From NCBI GenBank assembly GCA_030590405.1, contig JAUUYO010000091.1, positions 1-11,938 of the forward strand: a stretch of 11,938 bases of DNA, read 5' to 3'. The DNA is from Kangiellaceae bacterium. GTDB lineage: Bacteria > Pseudomonadota > Gammaproteobacteria > Enterobacterales > Kangiellaceae. Within the stretch, counting starts at the first letter, position 1, and every line of letters starts with the position of its first letter. A program made the translations under genes and the position numbers. Below the pieces are notes generated by a model. The model was not told the DNA's origin. It saw only the letters and a program-made list of their open reading frames with translations, and made no database searches. Below, piece by piece: positions 1 to 7,190 of this stretch.

Positions 1-190
1 AAAACAACCCTTTTTTCTGTTTGTCAAGATACTCATTGAGGAAAATAAGGCAGGCTTAAATTCTTCACCGAGAATTGCTGATATGACGTGTATTCTACTA
101 TGCATCCCGTATAAATAATGGTATCTTCGCCTCAAGAGTTCTCGTACAAAGGATCTTTATTAAAATCCTATTCGAGATGTAAATATTCAC

Positions 191-195
191 GGAGG
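191..195 (+). promoter_or_regulatory. Ribosome binding site of the DUF6316-like gene
   Basis: A strong GGAGG sits 4 nt before a first ATG (200) and 7 nt before a second, in-frame ATG (203). The spacing favours initiation at the second ATG, so the product may be 91 rather than 92 residues. Confidence 0.7.
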
Positions 196-199
196 AAAA

Positions 200-478
200 A
201 TGATGGCGGATAATAGTTCGCAGTTTGTATATCGCAATGATGAGCCTGCCAAAGGTTCATTTAATAGAAGTGGTCGGTTTTTCTGCCGCAAAGGCAGTTG
301 GTTTTTCAAGACCCGAGAGGCTATTGATTATGGCCCTTTTGAGAGCCGCATTGAATGTCGTTACGCTTACAATGAATTCATTGATGTTGTTTCAGATACT
401 AAATATTTTCCTGCCGATGCTTTTGATTATCAAGACACCAGTTCTAATTGGCAACCGCCAAAAATCAATTTTAACTAG
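200..478 (+). CDS. DUF6316-like small protein
   Basis: A 92-residue protein with no signal peptide or membrane segment, so probably cytoplasmic. Its core (about residues 20-60) reads as a charged stretch, an aromatic strand (GRFFCRKGSWFFKTRE), then GPFESRIECRYAYNEFI. From memory this layout, G-R-FF..G.W[FY]F.TRE followed by GPF.SR.EA, is that of the DUF6316 family: short gammaproteobacterial proteins of unknown function. The first of two adjacent ATGs is given as start; the second is better spaced from the ribosome binding site. The gene faces the six-gene minus-strand block and ends 66 bp from its last gene, so it is not co-transcribed with it and need not be functionally linked. Family assignment is fairly confident; function is unknown. 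Confidence 0.75.
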   Translation: MMADNSSQFVYRNDEPAKGSFNRSGRFFCRKGSWFFKTREAIDYGPFESRIECRYAYNEFIDVVSDTKYFPADAFDYQDTSSNWQPPKINFN

Positions 479-544
479 CATCAACTAATTGTTGTCACTC
501 CAATAGACCCTGGAACCTCATATAAATAAGGATCTTGTGCCGAT

Positions 545-1702
545 CTAGTACCAGATTGAGAAAAACAACCGAGTGACAAGCGCATCGTAACTGTACAGAG
601 GTTCCAAGCCCGGCGCTACTGTATCGACTCGAGCATCTCGAAAATCTTCAAAATCAAATTTTATATAATCAACCGACAAATTCACACTAAACCGGTCAAA
701 TGCTTCCCAATCGTTCAGTTCTTGCTCGTAACTGACAGCTAATCCAATGCTATCATTACTAAAGGTACTCATTTCCTTATCTCTGGCGCGAAAATTTTGT
801 GCATCGATCCTGGGAAAAAGATCACTATAAAAATCAGCTTTGGTTTGTTCATAGTGGCGTATTTTTGCATCAAAAATCCAATGTTCACCATAAGGGTGGG
901 TATAGGCTAATTCCATATTTTTTGCCGCAATTCCCCAGGTATCACCAAAAACTCTTGCCTCTGCCTTTATCGCGGCTCGATAAGGTAAATAATACATCCC
1001 TCTAATAGCGAAAGCGTCACTGGTGCGAGTCTCGGGATAAACTTCAGCTTGATAAGTATAGGAACCATTTCCAGGTTCGAGGTATCTGACAGAGCGATAG
1101 GGGTTATTTAGATAACCAGCATCAGTAATAGTTTCCCAAGAAATACCTATCAGGCTATTTTTAGTGAGCACTTGAGATAGGCCAAACCGATATTGTTTGC
1201 GGTTTGCATCTTCAGCGAACTCATCGTCACCTCGTTTGCCAACAACATCCCAACCTTGAGAATAACCCGCGCTGATAGTGGTTAAATCGCCAAAAAAATC
1301 CTGAGTAAAATCAAAACTAGCAGTCCTTGCAGAGTAGTCATTTTCCTCACTTTGGCCATAATTAATAGTGAGGACTGTTTTATCTCGAAGGTAGGACATG
1401 TTAACCGAACTTTCAATCCGCTGCTCGGTATATGCGCTTGCGGTGGTCACCACATCGATGGAGGCGCTACTCACATTATCAACATAATAGTTAGCGGCAA
1501 TAGAAACAGTATCCTTAATTGACTTTCTGACTAAAATAGAAGGCCCGTCAATCACCACTCCCCCACCATCAAATCGATGGTATAAAATATCTGCACGGTC
1601 TTCTGGTAATACCGCTGCATTAGCTTTTTGAAAGATAACCTGAGTGACTGTTAATAGTAAAAGACAAAAGATAAAACTGGTGAATTTGTTAGTTACAACC
1701 AC
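545..1702 (-). CDS. DUF3570 outer-membrane beta-barrel protein
   Basis: About 385 residues. A signal peptide (residues 1 to about 29, ending K-A-N-A) precedes a mature start of type LPEDRADILYHRFDGGGV, characteristic of DUF3570. Many alternating amphipathic strands follow, and the protein ends FFSIWY, an aromatic terminus typical of barrels inserted by the BAM complex. I chose the GTG at 1702: the open frame continues to an ATG at 1831, but that extension would be read out of frame through the DUF4266 gene and would place a second hydrophobic stretch before the signal peptide. The GTG overlaps the last codons of DUF4266, suggesting translational coupling; a G-rich stretch at 1707-1712 may serve as ribosome binding site, and a GTG at 1708 is an alternative. 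DUF3570 usually follows DUF4266, as here. Function unknown; an outer-membrane location is inferred. Confidence 0.85.
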   Translation of the reverse strand: MVVTNKFTSFIFCLLLLTVTQVIFQKANAAVLPEDRADILYHRFDGGGVVIDGPSILVRKSIKDTVSIAANYYVDNVSSASIDVVTTASAYTEQRIESSVNMSYLRDKTVLTINYGQSEENDYSARTASFDFTQDFFGDLTTISAGYSQGWDVVGKRGDDEFAEDANRKQYRFGLSQVLTKNSLIGISWETITDAGYLNNPYRSVRYLEPGNGSYTYQAEVYPETRTSDAFAIRGMYYLPYRAAIKAEARVFGDTWGIAAKNMELAYTHPYGEHWIFDAKIRHYEQTKADFYSDLFPRIDAQNFRARDKEMSTFSNDSIGLAVSYEQELNDWEAFDRFSVNLSVDYIKFDFEDFRDARVDTVAPGLEPLYSYDALVTRLFFSIWY

Positions 1703-1925
1703 AACCACCCCCAGCGCTGCCTTCTGCTCCACGCGCACTTTCTCTCGCCTGACGGACGTGATGCATGTAATTATCAGAGACAGGATCGCGACCAAAAAAA
1801 GTAATTGGATCAGCAAGGTTTTGCCGTTCATAAGGTTTTACCCATGGTTCAATACTTGAGCAGGCAGACAAAAATAGTATTGAAAAAAACACTGCGGTCT
1901 TTGCCAGTACGCGAAATGCCGTCAT
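1689..1925 (-). CDS. DUF4266 small lipoprotein with Gly/Cys-rich C terminus
   Basis: A 78-residue protein. Residues 1-22 form a lipoprotein signal with lipobox LSAC, so Cys22 would be lipidated. It continues WVKPYERQNLADP and ends in a glycine/cysteine tail, GGGCGCN. This combination (a W.KPYER..LA.P motif, a short H..RE. helix, a terminal GCGCN) is what I know as DUF4266, a family that regularly sits directly upstream of DUF3570. The two terminal cysteines, separated by one glycine, could bind metal or be a substrate of the thioredoxin encoded one base upstream; that is inference. The stop codon of the thioredoxin gene and this ATG are separated by one base, and this gene's 3' end overlaps the start of DUF3570, so all three are likely co-translated. 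Confidence 0.85.
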   Translation of the reverse strand: MTAFRVLAKTAVFFSILFLSACSSIEPWVKPYERQNLADPITFFGRDPVSDNYMHHVRQARESARGAEGSAGGGCGCN

Positions 1926-1926
1926 T

Positions 1927-2421
1927 TTACTCTCTCAGAAGTGATTTTATTTGTTTACGGTAATCATCTTCATATCCTGACTTATAGCCTTCATGCAAGA
2001 ACCTGACATTACCATCTTTATCAATGATCACAGTACTCGGCATGGCTTGTACACCATACTGGCTACTCACATCACCTTTTGGATCATAAAGCACCTGGAA
2101 ACTGACTGGCGTATCTTTTAAGTAGTTGATGGCTTTACTGGACTTTGCATCTAAATTAACTCCGAGCACAGAAAACCCCAAGCTCTTGTATTTATTATGT
2201 ATTTCATCCAAGATAGGCATTTCCTGACGGCAAGGCCCACACCAGCTTGCCCAAAAATTAAGTAATACTACCTGCCCTCTGAGATCAGACAGACGCACAT
2301 TTTTTCCGTCTCGGCTTTTTAAAGTAAAATCGGGTGCAGCCGTTTTAGCATTGGTAACATTGCTAGAAAAAGCCATTGTGCAAATAATTGAAAATAAAAA
2401 CAATTTAGTTAACAATTTCAT
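1927..2421 (-). CDS. TlpA/ResA-type periplasmic thiol-disulfide thioredoxin
   Basis: A 164-residue protein with a signal peptide (1 to about 25, ending N-V-T-N-A) and a TlpA/ResA-like thioredoxin fold: APDFTL entry strand, LSDLRGQVVLLNFWASWCGPC with redox motif WCGPC at 60-64, and a cis-proline at 128 in AMPST. It should exchange disulfides or reduce protein thiols in the periplasm. It lacks the GVPE-type motif I expect in CcmG/DsbE, so a general cytochrome c maturation role is not supported. It lies 44 bp after the TIGR04565-like barrel and 1 bp before DUF4266. In many Gammaproteobacteria a TlpA-like protein accompanies DUF4266 and DUF3570, so the Cys-rich DUF4266 tail is a plausible partner. 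A possible ribosome binding site (AAGGAT) precedes the ATG. Confidence 0.9.
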   Translation of the reverse strand: MKLLTKLFLFSIICTMAFSSNVTNAKTAAPDFTLKSRDGKNVRLSDLRGQVVLLNFWASWCGPCRQEMPILDEIHNKYKSLGFSVLGVNLDAKSSKAINYLKDTPVSFQVLYDPKGDVSSQYGVQAMPSTVIIDKDGNVRFLHEGYKSGYEDDYRKQIKSLLRE

Positions 2422-2465
2422 AATTGTGATCCTTGGGTCTTAAAAAATATGATTATAGACAAATA

Positions 2466-3167
2466 CTAAAAATAAATTGTGATGCTGGTAGAAATTTCAA
2501 GATCACTGGCTGTTTTTGCAGTACCCAGTAACTCAATATCGTATAAATGATCTTTTAGTGTCAAATGGATCGCTAGCCAATCGGTAAAAAGCACCCGATA
2601 CCCGCCACCCACCATAATGGTTGAACGCTGCTCTCCGGCAAAATCTGTACTGCCTAACGCAGTGATAAGATATAACGAACTACTAAATGCAAGCTCGTCG
2701 CCGATAAACCCTTCACCAGGTAAAAGATTAAAACCCAGACCAACATTAAATTGACTATATTCCCGTTGCTCAGGAGTCAACAATGTGACATTTCCGTTGA
2801 GTCGTTCAAAACTGGAAAAGCCTGCGGTGGCTTGGGCGTAACTGGTCTCAATAAAAAAATCCTCGGTAACGTGATAAGCCACCCGGACGCCGACCAGCTC
2901 ATTAGTACCAAAATCTTCAATACTGATCAACCCGTAATAACCGCCAATTTCCCAATTTTCAGTATTGATCGCTTCTCTTTCTACCTCACGGCGTTCGACT
3001 TTGGGATCAAAAATACTACCGAGGTCATCGGATTTTTTTTCATTTTGGTCACCTTTACCTGACTCATTTTCTGCCGCCCACGATGGAATTACCATCAAAC
3101 TGGCGATGATTATTGCAAAAAAGCGAGTTGTTATTTTTAGAAAAATACGCTGAATCCTAATTTCCAT
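2466..3167 (-). CDS. TIGR04565-like outer-membrane beta-barrel protein
   Basis: A 233-residue protein. The signal peptide ends near residue 31 (PSWA), followed by a charged low-complexity linker (33-70) and a barrel domain from about 71 to 233, ending in ITIYF, a plausible BAM recognition signal. Hallmarks match the myxobacterial/gammaproteobacterial barrel family TIGR04565 as I remember it: ISIEDFG (81-87), YHVTEDFFIETSY (98-110), NLLPGEGFIG (147-156) and TDWLAIHLTLKDHLYD (195-210). The start overlaps the upstream SH3b-barrel gene by 31 bp, implying coupling; the ATG has only a poorly spaced purine stretch before it, consistent with re-initiation. The barrel resembles its neighbour in layout, and the two may work as a pair. 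Function unknown. Confidence 0.82.
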   Translation of the reverse strand: MEIRIQRIFLKITTRFFAIIIASLMVIPSWAAENESGKGDQNEKKSDDLGSIFDPKVERREVEREAINTENWEIGGYYGLISIEDFGTNELVGVRVAYHVTEDFFIETSYAQATAGFSSFERLNGNVTLLTPEQREYSQFNVGLGFNLLPGEGFIGDELAFSSSLYLITALGSTDFAGEQRSTIMVGGGYRVLFTDWLAIHLTLKDHLYDIELLGTAKTASDLEISTSITIYF

Positions 3168-3901
3168 TCTTCCACTTCGTCGTTGTCGTTTCTACTGGTT
3201 AAAATTGTGTAGCTGGTGTATTCCATCCTGATGAAAAATTGTCGGGAGACATACGCTTTGATGCCTAATCCTACATTAACCATTTCATCAGTTCTATCTT
3301 GTGTTTGAATCAAGGTAGTAAAAGGTCGCGTTTGTATAATTCCCGCGCCCAGTTTTACAAAGGGTGTTACTCGCCACTCAGGAAAAGTCTGGTGAACCAG
3401 GCTGATATTGGCGAACCGAATATCTGCAACGTTGCCCAAAGCCTGAGTGATTGATAATTCAGTGCTCAAATTTTGGGTAAAATTCCAACCGCCATATATG
3501 GTCAAGCTGGTCGCGCCACCAAAATCTCCAGCTAATACGCCCGCCTCCCAATAACGATCGGTAAAATCCTGCTGTTGGTAATTACCGGCATCAAATGGTT
3601 GATCATCGCCTAACAGCGTCTTTTTCATGTTATCTTCATGCACCCAGCCTTCATGCCCTCTGGAAGAGCGAGCTTTAAACCACTGGGTCTTCTTTTTAAT
3701 CAACAGTAGCGGTTGCCCTTTTTCCACAATATGAAAAACGGGATAACCGCGACCGGGACCAGTGTGAAATTCGATAAAAGACTCTGCTACTTTGACTTTT
3801 TGGTATTCATCTTGTTCATCAGCTAAAACGCTGCAAGGTAAAAAGGAAACCAATAATAAGTAAACTAGTGATGCTTTTACGATCAATCTAATTCTTTGCA
3901 A
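3137..3901 (-). CDS. SH3b-domain plus outer-membrane beta-barrel protein
   Basis: A 254-residue protein. Residues 1-27 form a signal peptide (ending S-V-L-A). Residues about 35-95 look like a bacterial SH3 domain: VKVAESFIEFHTGPGRGYP, then VEKGQPLLLIKK, TQWFKARSSRGHEGWVHED. Such domains usually bind peptidoglycan or other envelope partners. Residues about 112-254 form a barrel ending in GFSVFF. The product could tie the outer membrane to the cell wall through its periplasmic SH3b domain; that is inference. The likely start is TTG (3901): no ATG or GTG lies before the hydrophobic core, and AAGGA stands 12 nt upstream. The 3' end overlaps the next barrel gene by 31 bp. It follows the HzsA-like gene after 200 bp and may have its own promoter there. 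Confidence 0.8.
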   Translation of the reverse strand: MQRIRLIVKASLVYLLLVSFLPCSVLADEQDEYQKVKVAESFIEFHTGPGRGYPVFHIVEKGQPLLLIKKKTQWFKARSSRGHEGWVHEDNMKKTLLGDDQPFDAGNYQQQDFTDRYWEAGVLAGDFGGATSLTIYGGWNFTQNLSTELSITQALGNVADIRFANISLVHQTFPEWRVTPFVKLGAGIIQTRPFTTLIQTQDRTDEMVNVGLGIKAYVSRQFFIRMEYTSYTILTSRNDNDEVEEWKLGFSVFF

Positions 3902-3933
3902 GTTTATTTTTATTCCTTATTAGCACTAGTTCA

Positions 3934-3961
3934 ATCATAACGATTCAGCTTACCTTTTAAA
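3934..3961 (-). promoter_or_regulatory. Candidate sigma-70 promoter for the barrel/thioredoxin genes
   Basis: On the minus strand TTTAAA (3961-3956; 4 of 6 to the -35 consensus) and TATGAT (3939-3934; 5 of 6 to the -10 consensus) are 16 bp apart. They lie about 35 bp upstream of the TTG start of the SH3b-barrel gene. They could drive the five downstream genes independently of the HzsA-like gene. AT-rich DNA gives such matches by chance, so confidence is low. Confidence 0.3.
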
Positions 3962-4101
3962 TTTACCATTCCTGCGTTCTAAAACGGTCATATAAACGAG
4001 AATGCTCACATTTTCTGCCTTAAACTAATAAGTTTTAGAGCTTACCCGAACACTTAATAGTGCAATTTAGTAACTCACTAATCAGTTACGCTCAATCTGG
4101 A

Positions 4102-6783
4102 TTAATTTTGTGGCACATCAAATGGATTATTATAGTATTGGCCACCAATGTCCAACCATTCTGACAGTAACTTCAATTCAGCATCACTTAATCGGCCCGA
4201 ATGAGTTCCGCCAGCGGCAAATATGCTGAAAAATCGATTACTGTTATTGGCTGCTGAAACGTTCATACTAGGCCCCACCGGTACAGTTTGCATCACAGGG
4301 ATCGGGTCGCCATTAGGGTCCAGTATCAAATTACCATTTTCATCCAGTTCAAACACAGGGTTGCCATCGGCATCGAATACAGGTACTAGCTGATCTATTA
4401 ACGCACCATTCACCAATTCTACCGCATTATCACCGAATAATAATTCGCGATAGGATACCAGATGATCCGGTTCATCAGCGGAAACATTGCCAATCAGTTC
4501 GAGCTGGCTGTCTGGCACCTGAGCAACTCCCATTTCATCGGCACCATTGTGACATACAATACAGGTATTATCTGCGACCAGGTTACCCATTGCATCAAAA
4601 ATCTGGCGAGAAACATCCCAAACAGGTTGAATTTCATCCACATAATTGATTGAAATACGGCACAAAGCAGTCCAATTGGTCTGACAACCCGCCGTAGTTG
4701 GTGCAGGCGAGGCAAGATCGGAATAATTATAGTTAACATCAAGATTAACTGCGCTAACCGCCGGGTCAGTCCAGTAATCGGTATAATTAATATTCACCGT
4801 CAATGGCTGAAAACCATTGATACGATTATTAACTTGCGCCATCGTTTCACCCAGATCAGCAAAAAGCGCAGAATTGGTATTGGGAAACGGAACCCCGGTA
4901 GCAGGCGCGCCAAGATTTGGCGAAGTAGGTTCGGCGGCATAACGACCATGAGGCAGCTCACTATTACTGGTGTGGCAACCATGGCATTGCTTGATTTCTC
5001 CTGCTTTGACCGTCATCCAGTTTTGATGTCTTTCGGTTATTCGTCGACCATTGACATCCAAAACGCTCAATGCGAAGGCAACGTTGGCAGGCACTTTAAA
5101 CATTGCGGAGCCATCAGGCTCCACAACCGCATATCCCAAAATATCCTTCATCAATTGAGCACGATTTCGGCCAAAAGCCGTATTATCTAAATCAACCAAA
5201 TCTTCACTTGGTAAGGAAACAGCCTTCACTACCCGAATAAATCGTGCAGGTCTATCAGCAGCCGTCGCTTGCAGCGGGTCAGCCATGGCACTGATCCCTA
5301 ATGGACTCAGGTCAAATCCATCAAAATCATAAACGCTTTCGATATGCACCATACCGACATTCTCACTCACCAGATTAACATCGGCGGTCGGCTCGCTGTC
5401 CTGTATGACGACCCCAAGATCTCTTGGAGACATCGCGACGATTTCATGGATAACGGTTCCCTCAACGCCTATCACAATAGGAATTTGAGTTCCTTCGGCT
5501 GGGTCGAAACTCCAAATGCCATAGAGCGGTTGCGCCTCATCTGAACCATCCACCTCTATCGCCTCCTGGGTGCAGGGCACAATAATGGGGTTGTCTTGAG
5601 TATCCAGACCATTGAGTCGACAAGGTGTCCAGCTAATCAAGAATCGACCGGAACCATCAAACAGAGGATAAACATTAGCAAATCGCCCTCCAATTGATGG
5701 TAGATCATCACTTCTGACATCAAACGGCGTCGCACTGACTTGCGCAGGCCCCGCAGTCCCGACAGCCGAATCAGTGGTTTGATTAATTTCGGTAAAATTT
5801 TGCCAGTCAATAAAGGCCAATTCTCCGCCTAATCGGGTGGATACCTCCGGCCGTAATTTGATCAATATACGCCCATCAGGCCCTTGCCTGGCTTGCATAA
5901 ACTCAACTCTACCACCATCGGTGCCGGTATCGTGTGAATGAAATCCATATAAAAACTCCAACCCAGTACCATCAGGATTGATTTGATACAGACTGATTTC
6001 ATCGTTATTGCCGGCATTATCCCAACGACTAAAGACAATTTTTCCATTGTTAAGCACGCTTGGAGCAAGATCATGACTTTGGTTAAAAGTAATTTGTTTA
6101 ACCTCAGTACCATCGCCATTCATCACATGTAGTGCCAGTGTCGCCACATTTTGATCTTCGTCAAACGCATCAAATTGCGGTTTACCTTCATCTAATAATA
6201 TGGCTTTAGCAAGCCTTTGTCGGGTCGAAGTGAAGACGATTCGCCCATCGGGTAAATAATGAGGAGAAATATCCTGGCCTTCTTCAGCCGAAATATCGGA
6301 GCTGATAATTCGGTTAATTGTTTGAGTGGGTCGATCGTATTCCCAGATGTTCCAGGTTGGCTGGTCTTCTTCATCGGCTCCCTCAATTTCTGGTGCCCTG
6401 ACTGCAAAAACCAGTTTAGTGCCATCATAGGAGACATCTACATCTTTTACATCAAATAACGCACCTTCCGCAAAAAGGCCTTCAGTAATATGAGTTTCAG
6501 CGGCGCTGGGAGTGGCTCGGTCACGGATATAAAGTCCTGCCCCAGGGAAAAAATTAATCGGCTCACGCAAGAGTTCTTCTGCGGGTTGCTCAACATCGTC
6601 ATTGTCGAGCGTCACGGGGATTGATCTTTTAACATAAGCAATCGGGAAATCAACCACTACCGGATCATCATCTTGACCAACGCCATCAACAGTGGCACCT
6701 CCACTGGTACAGCTTGAAATGAATATATAAGCCAGCCAGACTAAAATCAGCCGATTTAAGATTTTTCTATTTAAAATTTCCAT
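4102..6783 (-). CDS. HzsA-like diheme lipoprotein with PD40/TolB-type propeller
   Basis: An 893-residue protein. Residues 1-25 are a lipoprotein signal (FISSC, lipidated Cys25). Residues about 110-480 hold PD40/TolB-like propeller blades (VSYDGTKLVFA, YLPDGRIVFTSTR, VLNNGKIVFSRW). A middle domain with EPDGSAMFKVPANVAF (555-570) leads into the first heme site, CHGCH at 600-604. A second site, CIVCH (741-745), lies in a cytochrome-like end that finishes SDAELKLLSEWLDIGG. This order resembles the hydrazine synthase alpha-subunit (HzsA) superfamily, many of whose members occur outside anammox bacteria with unknown function. No HzsB/C partner is seen, so hydrazine chemistry is not inferred. Residues 804-827 form an Asp/Gly/Asn repeat insert. 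It probably acts in the periplasm, anchored to a membrane, handling electrons for this cluster. It is transcribed divergently from the other cytochromes. Confidence 0.82.
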   Translation of the reverse strand: MEILNRKILNRLILVWLAYIFISSCTSGGATVDGVGQDDDPVVVDFPIAYVKRSIPVTLDNDDVEQPAEELLREPINFFPGAGLYIRDRATPSAAETHITEGLFAEGALFDVKDVDVSYDGTKLVFAVRAPEIEGADEEDQPTWNIWEYDRPTQTINRIISSDISAEEGQDISPHYLPDGRIVFTSTRQRLAKAILLDEGKPQFDAFDEDQNVATLALHVMNGDGTEVKQITFNQSHDLAPSVLNNGKIVFSRWDNAGNNDEISLYQINPDGTGLEFLYGFHSHDTGTDGGRVEFMQARQGPDGRILIKLRPEVSTRLGGELAFIDWQNFTEINQTTDSAVGTAGPAQVSATPFDVRSDDLPSIGGRFANVYPLFDGSGRFLISWTPCRLNGLDTQDNPIIVPCTQEAIEVDGSDEAQPLYGIWSFDPAEGTQIPIVIGVEGTVIHEIVAMSPRDLGVVIQDSEPTADVNLVSENVGMVHIESVYDFDGFDLSPLGISAMADPLQATAADRPARFIRVVKAVSLPSEDLVDLDNTAFGRNRAQLMKDILGYAVVEPDGSAMFKVPANVAFALSVLDVNGRRITERHQNWMTVKAGEIKQCHGCHTSNSELPHGRYAAEPTSPNLGAPATGVPFPNTNSALFADLGETMAQVNNRINGFQPLTVNINYTDYWTDPAVSAVNLDVNYNYSDLASPAPTTAGCQTNWTALCRISINYVDEIQPVWDVSRQIFDAMGNLVADNTCIVCHNGADEMGVAQVPDSQLELIGNVSADEPDHLVSYRELLFGDNAVELVNGALIDQLVPVFDADGNPVFELDENGNLILDPNGDPIPVMQTVPVGPSMNVSAANNSNRFFSIFAAGGTHSGRLSDAELKLLSEWLDIGGQYYNNPFDVPQN
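4303..4374 (-). repeat. Degenerate D-x-x-G-N repeat in the HzsA-like protein
   Basis: Residues 804-827 hold three short units, DADGNP, DENGNL and DPNGDP, spaced 10 and 8 residues apart and separated by hydrophobic pairs. The spacing of Asp/Asn and Gly recalls calcium-binding loops, but no cation-binding role is shown. It sits between the second heme site and the C-terminal helices, so it may be a surface insert. Confidence 0.6.
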
Positions 6784-7190
6784 AGTTAACCTGCGGTAAT
6801 GATGTACTAAAAGCTAGCAGCACAATGGTTCAGTCACAATTACAAATATGTCGTGCTTGTCTACTTAACAGACCTTTGCTCTTATCTATGAGCTTCATAA
6901 CTAACACAAAAGGATCGAGAATCAAGGATCAGGAGTTATCGCCGATAGTCACTTTACATTTGAACTAGCTATTATTAATTAATCAAATTTGGTTTTCTGT
7001 GCGGGACTTCACGAAAACTTAATTTCAACTACGTTAGGATGGGTAACAACTATGGGAAAGCTCTGCAAAACCTGCAAGTAGTATTTTAGCGCTATTTAGG
7101 TTTGAAGTCTGGTCATTTTATGAAAATGATGACTTTCAGTCAAGCAATCGCATTATAGCTGCTTTAACAATAATCTACTGGGTGTTTATT
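6784..7190 (+). promoter_or_regulatory. Divergent intergenic region between the two operons
   Basis: About 400 bp without a credible gene. It separates the start codons of the HzsA-like gene (minus) and the one-heme gene (plus), so it should carry the promoters of both operons. It is AT-rich. I find no near-consensus -35/-10 pair for either direction; the best plus-strand candidate is ATGACT (7129-7134) with CATTAT (7151-7156) at 16 bp spacing, 4 of 6 each. A perfect TATAAT on the minus strand (7157-7152) lacks a -35 and is far from the gene it would serve. Two adjacent palindromes at 7114-7142 are listed separately. Confidence 0.55.
7114..7142. promoter_or_regulatory. Two adjacent short palindromes, possible operator
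   Basis: CATTTT-atg-AAAATG (7114-7128; 6-bp arms) is followed one base later by TGACT-ttc-AGTCA (7130-7142; 5-bp arms). Both are perfect in their arms with 3-bp centres. They lie about 50-75 bp before the ATG of the one-heme gene, where an activator or repressor would bind, and the second overlaps the weak -35 candidate. The regulator is not identifiable. Confidence 0.35.

Noticed and set aside
1..199. Promoter for the DUF6316-like gene (TTGTCA at 21-26, TATAAA at 110-115)
   Set aside because: The -35-like and -10-like elements do not pair at a workable spacing. The stretch shows no gene and no other clear signal.
479..544. Bidirectional terminator between the convergent DUF6316 and DUF3570 genes
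   Set aside because: Termination is expected here, but only a 4-bp CAAC/GTTG stem near 482-494 is visible and no T-tract follows.
1703..1831. Extension of the DUF3570 gene to an ATG at 1831
   Set aside because: The extra 43 residues are read from the antiparallel-free alternate frame of the DUF4266 gene on the same strand and would precede the true signal peptide; the GTG at 1702 fits better.
1927..2421. CcmG/DsbE cytochrome c maturation thioredoxin
   Set aside because: No GVPE-type motif and no other ccm genes nearby; a TlpA-like role in the DUF4266/DUF3570 trio fits better.
4070..4089. Inverted repeat GTAACT ... AGTTAC after the HzsA-like gene
   Set aside because: Short AT-rich stem with an 8-nt loop and no T-tract on the minus strand, so not a convincing terminator.
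4800..6459. Open frames antisense to or out of frame with the HzsA-like gene
   Set aside because: They lack family features and ribosome binding sites, and lie wholly inside a long gene with clear domains.
4102..6783. True hydrazine synthase alpha subunit
   Set aside because: HzsB/C-like genes are absent from the window and the host looks gammaproteobacterial; only superfamily resemblance is supported.
7182..7190. GTG start for the one-heme protein
   Set aside because: It adds three residues and overlaps the likely ribosome binding site GGGTG; the ATG at 7191 is correctly spaced.
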